Origin: Flectonema sp. DT1601
Lineage: Eukaryota; Euglenozoa; Diplonemea; Diplonemida; Diplonemidae
Assembly (NCBI GenBank): GCA_964019425.1
Contig: OZ025780.1
Coordinates: forward strand, 824,001-888,000
Direction: 5' to 3'
DNA: 64,000 nucleotides
Positions 61,361 through 64,000 of this stretch are shown here, one piece after another. Every line of letters begins with the position of its first letter. The first letter of the stretch is position 1. Made by a program: the position numbers and the translations under genes. A model generated the notes under the pieces. The model was not told where the DNA came from and ran no database searches. It saw only the letters and a program-made list of their open reading frames with translations.

Positions 61361-62387
61361 CCCATTAAGGACGGGGGGTCCACTACAGTGGTTATTTTGA
61401 ACTAATAATCGAAATTTTACCACCTAACAAGAAGTTTCGTCTGCCTGTTGAAATTGATACAAGTTTGGCGTCCTATGAAAGTCTGATGATGATGGATTCT
61501 GTATCGGAGTCGTCATCTGACAGCAACACAGCAAAGGTATCAAAGTGGGGGGGCAAAACCAAGAGAATCCCCAGGGAAAAACAGAAAGGACCTACCCAGA
61601 GTGTGAGCGACTTTAATGAAATGAGCAAATTGAAGGCATCCAACTCATTTTCACTGATCATGTGCTTAAAATGATATTTCGACACACTCTTGCCTACCCG
61701 ATTGACAAAGAGACATCCATGAAGTCACTAGAAGTTGGTGAACTGAAATGCTTTCTCCGTAATTTCCACACTGCTAACAAACACATTCCTGCTTCTTATG
61801 TTCATAGTCTTGTTAAACCCCATAATAATAAAGGGCATTGGGTGACGTTTGACAATTTCAATTCGTCATACGCATTTCTTGTTTTGATGTTGGCGAAAGG
61901 GTTCCACTGTGTTGGAACAGCCTGACGGAACAGAAAGGGAGTTCTGTTGATGTTACAAAACCGAAGGCTACCTACTAAGCAAATCGGAAGTGAAAGAAAG
62001 ACCGAAGAATCTTTCTGCTTCTTACCTTCAGTCAAGCACGGCATCCACCATATAAAGTGGAGAGACTCAAAGGATGTGCATCTTTTCAGTACTCTTCCCT
62101 TACGTGAGCACTGTGTCGATGTATATCGCTGGATTAGGAAGAGAAATAAAAAAGAAAAAGTGCCGATCAAACTACCGTGCAAGTAGACAGGTACACCAAA
62201 ACGATGGGAGGTGTTAACCTGATGGATAGCGTGAAGGGAAGGGCGAACAGAAACCTTCAAACTAAACGATGGCATCTAAAGGTTTTCGACTACTTGCTGA
62301 AAGTTTCAATGTTCAACACGTTTACCCTTCAAAAGAAATGCGGTAAGGATACTGGTACCTACACACGGTATGTAGAGGAGCTCGCTA
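61361..62387 (+). mobile_element. defective piggyBac element 2, 3'-truncated
   Basis: Starts after TTAA (61357-61360) with the same CCCATTAAGGACGGGGG end and follows element 1 with few differences (TMGGVNLMDSVKGRANRNLQ keeps the D lost in element 1). It stops after GAGGAGCTCGCTATG, where it is joined to the 28S-derived repeat. The C-terminal zinc finger and 3' terminus are missing. A ~100-base segment between the 5' end and the first coding remnant of element 1 is absent. Confidence 0.9.
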
Positions 62388-62580
62388 TGAATTTCGATAA
62401 AGTGGGAAGTAACGGACTGGGAGCTTTTGGCTCCTGCCCTATTCCCGATGTAAACTTTCTTTTTATTTTTATTTTTTTTTAACAGGCCCAAAGGGCGACA
62501 ATGATGGTTGCTGACCAAGGAATAATATTCAAATGAATTTTCGTTTCAAAGAAACGAACAGAATTAAGAGAGAGGCAGAG

Positions 62581-62611
<31 letters not shown>

Positions 62612-62830
62612 GAAAGAAAAAAATGAAGAGGAAATAATCAAACATGAAAAAAAAAAAAAAGAAAAAATATATATATATAAATAAAAAACGTTGTATGAAA
62701 AAGGAAAAAAAAGAAAAAAAAAAAGACCAGAAAAGGAAAGAGAAAATGAAAAGGTATAATATTATTGTGGGGATATGAGGGATAGCAGGGAGATGCTCTT
62801 TTTTTTTTTTTTTTTTTTTTCTTATTTATT
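62388..62830 (+). repeat. dispersed repeat containing rRNA-derived sequence, copy 2
   Basis: Copy of 49826-50260, starting at GAATTTCGATAAAGTGGG. The joint with the piggyBac transposase is abrupt and without TTAA, so it is a recombination or insertion breakpoint. Confidence 0.85.
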
Positions 62831-63440
62831 ATTTCAACTTTACATGAGCATCGGCTCGAACGGCTCTGGCGAAGCGAGTGAACGAGTCTGATTGCTGAGT
62901 ATTGTATTCTGTTTTCTTGTTCTTTTTTTAATTTATTTCAAACAGGGCAACAGGGGGAAAGTTTGGTTTGTATCCCCTGGGTGTTTAGCGTCACCTGTTG
63001 AGGTGTAATGTATTCTGTTTACTTCTATCCCTTTGTTTTTTTTTTTTTTTTTTTTTTTTCAAACAGGACAGCAGGGGGAAAGTTTGTTTCGTACCCCCCG
63101 GGTGCTTAGCGTCACCCTCCATGCGATGCTTGCGCAGGGAGAGCCAAGGGTCGAGAACCCTGGAGATTACCTTTGTTTCTTTTTGTGACTGGATTGCAGT
63201 GGCGCAACCCATCACCCCACCTGTTGGTATCTTTTTATTTTTTTTATTTAAAGAAAAAAGCAGGCTAAGTCGCCTGAGCTGGCATCGCCAGAATATTTAA
63301 CTTCACATGGCAATGTCAGCTCGTGAAGGGATCCAGTTGGATCAAAGGTTTTCTCCCCCCCCACTCTATTTATCGTCATTGGTGCGCACCTTCGAACAGG
63401 AAGGCCAACACTGACGGAATTTTTTACTTCTCTTCCCAGG
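62831..63440. repeat. spacer with a two-copy ~105-bp tandem duplication
   Basis: 62903-63002 and 63007-63117 both read TGTATTCTGTTT...TTTCAAACAGGRCARCAGGG, GGAAAGTTTG, GGGTGYTTAGCGTCACC. The rest holds T-runs and no recognised gene. Confidence 0.7.
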
Positions 63441-64000
63441 GTTGAACCTTGGGAAAAAAACAAACAATAAACACAGTGTAGACAAACACCCGCCGGACAT
63501 CTGCAGAGCAGCGATCGATGTCGATGTCTTCGTTGTCGAACTTCCTGGCGTTTATGTTTTTGTTTTTAACAACAACACAACACCAACTAACAGGTTTGTC
63601 TCATTGCCCGTTCTTTCTTGTTTCCCTTTGCCGCCGGAAGAACGAAGGTCGACGGAGGTCCGAAGCATTGCTTGCGATGATGTTCCGGTATGTGTTGCGT
63701 CTCTGTTATTTGTTTGTTTCAACTCAATTGGTTCATCTCAGGTTTTAGAAGTCTTCGTCCTGTTCGTTGGGAAGGGCCTGAATCAAAAGTTCACTGCCCC
63801 TATTCCTCTCCCAAATTTCTTATTCAGCTTGCCACATGACTGTGTGACATTATTGCTACATTGTAGCTCCCCTACAAAAACCTTATTTTTTGCAGTTGTC
63901 TTTTGGTTGTAGCAACTTTTATTTTATGCTTTTCTAATGTCCCAAAGTTGGTTTATTTTACTTTTTTTTTCTGCAAGGGAACAGTCCAAAGCATAAGTCC
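63441..64000. other. window end, possible spliced gene start, unresolved
   Basis: A long open + frame (to 63912) without an early ATG. ACACCAACTAACAG at 63576-63591 looks like a branch point plus 3' splice site, so coding exons may start here, but no protein family is recognised. Confidence 0.3.

Noticed and set aside
63170..63230. Alu/7SL-like word (GGATTGCAGTGGCGCAACCC)
   Set aside because: Only about 20 bases match and no SRP RNA structure or Alu body follows.

Overview
This is a eukaryotic window, most likely from a euglenozoan protist (diplonemid, euglenid or non-trypanosomatid kinetoplastid); the assignment is an inference. Three observations point the same way. All protein genes from position 183 to 42237 lie head-to-tail on the + strand. 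Nearly every one has a pyrimidine-rich tract and an AG shortly before its start codon, as expected of spliced-leader (SL) acceptor sites in polycistronic transcription units. A tyrosine-recombinase retroelement at 44.6-47.4 kb has the domain order gag-like / recombinase / RT / RNase H with split direct repeats, the layout described for trypanosomatid VIPER elements. Cis-introns are rare: two short GT-AG introns (76-77 nt) near the 3' ends of genes are well supported.

Host gene array (0-42 kb, AT-rich spacers full of poly-T and poly-A runs): an EF-hand protein, a small basic protein, an ER thioredoxin-fold protein, a COPI-associated membrane protein, a large unknown protein, a glutaredoxin-globin fusion, a Dispatched-like RND transporter, a bestrophin-like channel, three tandem identical 6-phosphogluconate dehydrogenase genes in 3505-bp units (each with an N-terminal RIIa/Dpy-30-like extension), three tandem adenylate cyclases homogenised by gene conversion, a tubulin-tyrosine-ligase-like enzyme and a 1376-aa membrane protein. 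Several of these (cyclases, TTLL, possible RIIa tag) would fit ciliary functions, but only as inference.

Transposon and satellite domain (43-64 kb): composition and strand use change. It holds a decayed VIPER-like element, a MITE family with TA target duplications, a long ~255-bp dimeric hairpin-bearing satellite, two defective piggyBac copies (one inserted at a satellite TTAA), a 28S rRNA fragment, a degenerate tRNA-Met-like sequence, and a minus-strand gene joining a ubiquitin-specific protease, two RNase H1-type hybrid-binding domains, a possible RNase H-like region, acidic repeats and a zinc finger, broken by one in-frame TGA.

Best candidates for something undescribed: the RIIa-like 6PGDH, the glutaredoxin-globin fusion, the USP/hybrid-binding-domain gene, and the solo termini of the recombinase retroelement found inside the 6PGDH repeat units.
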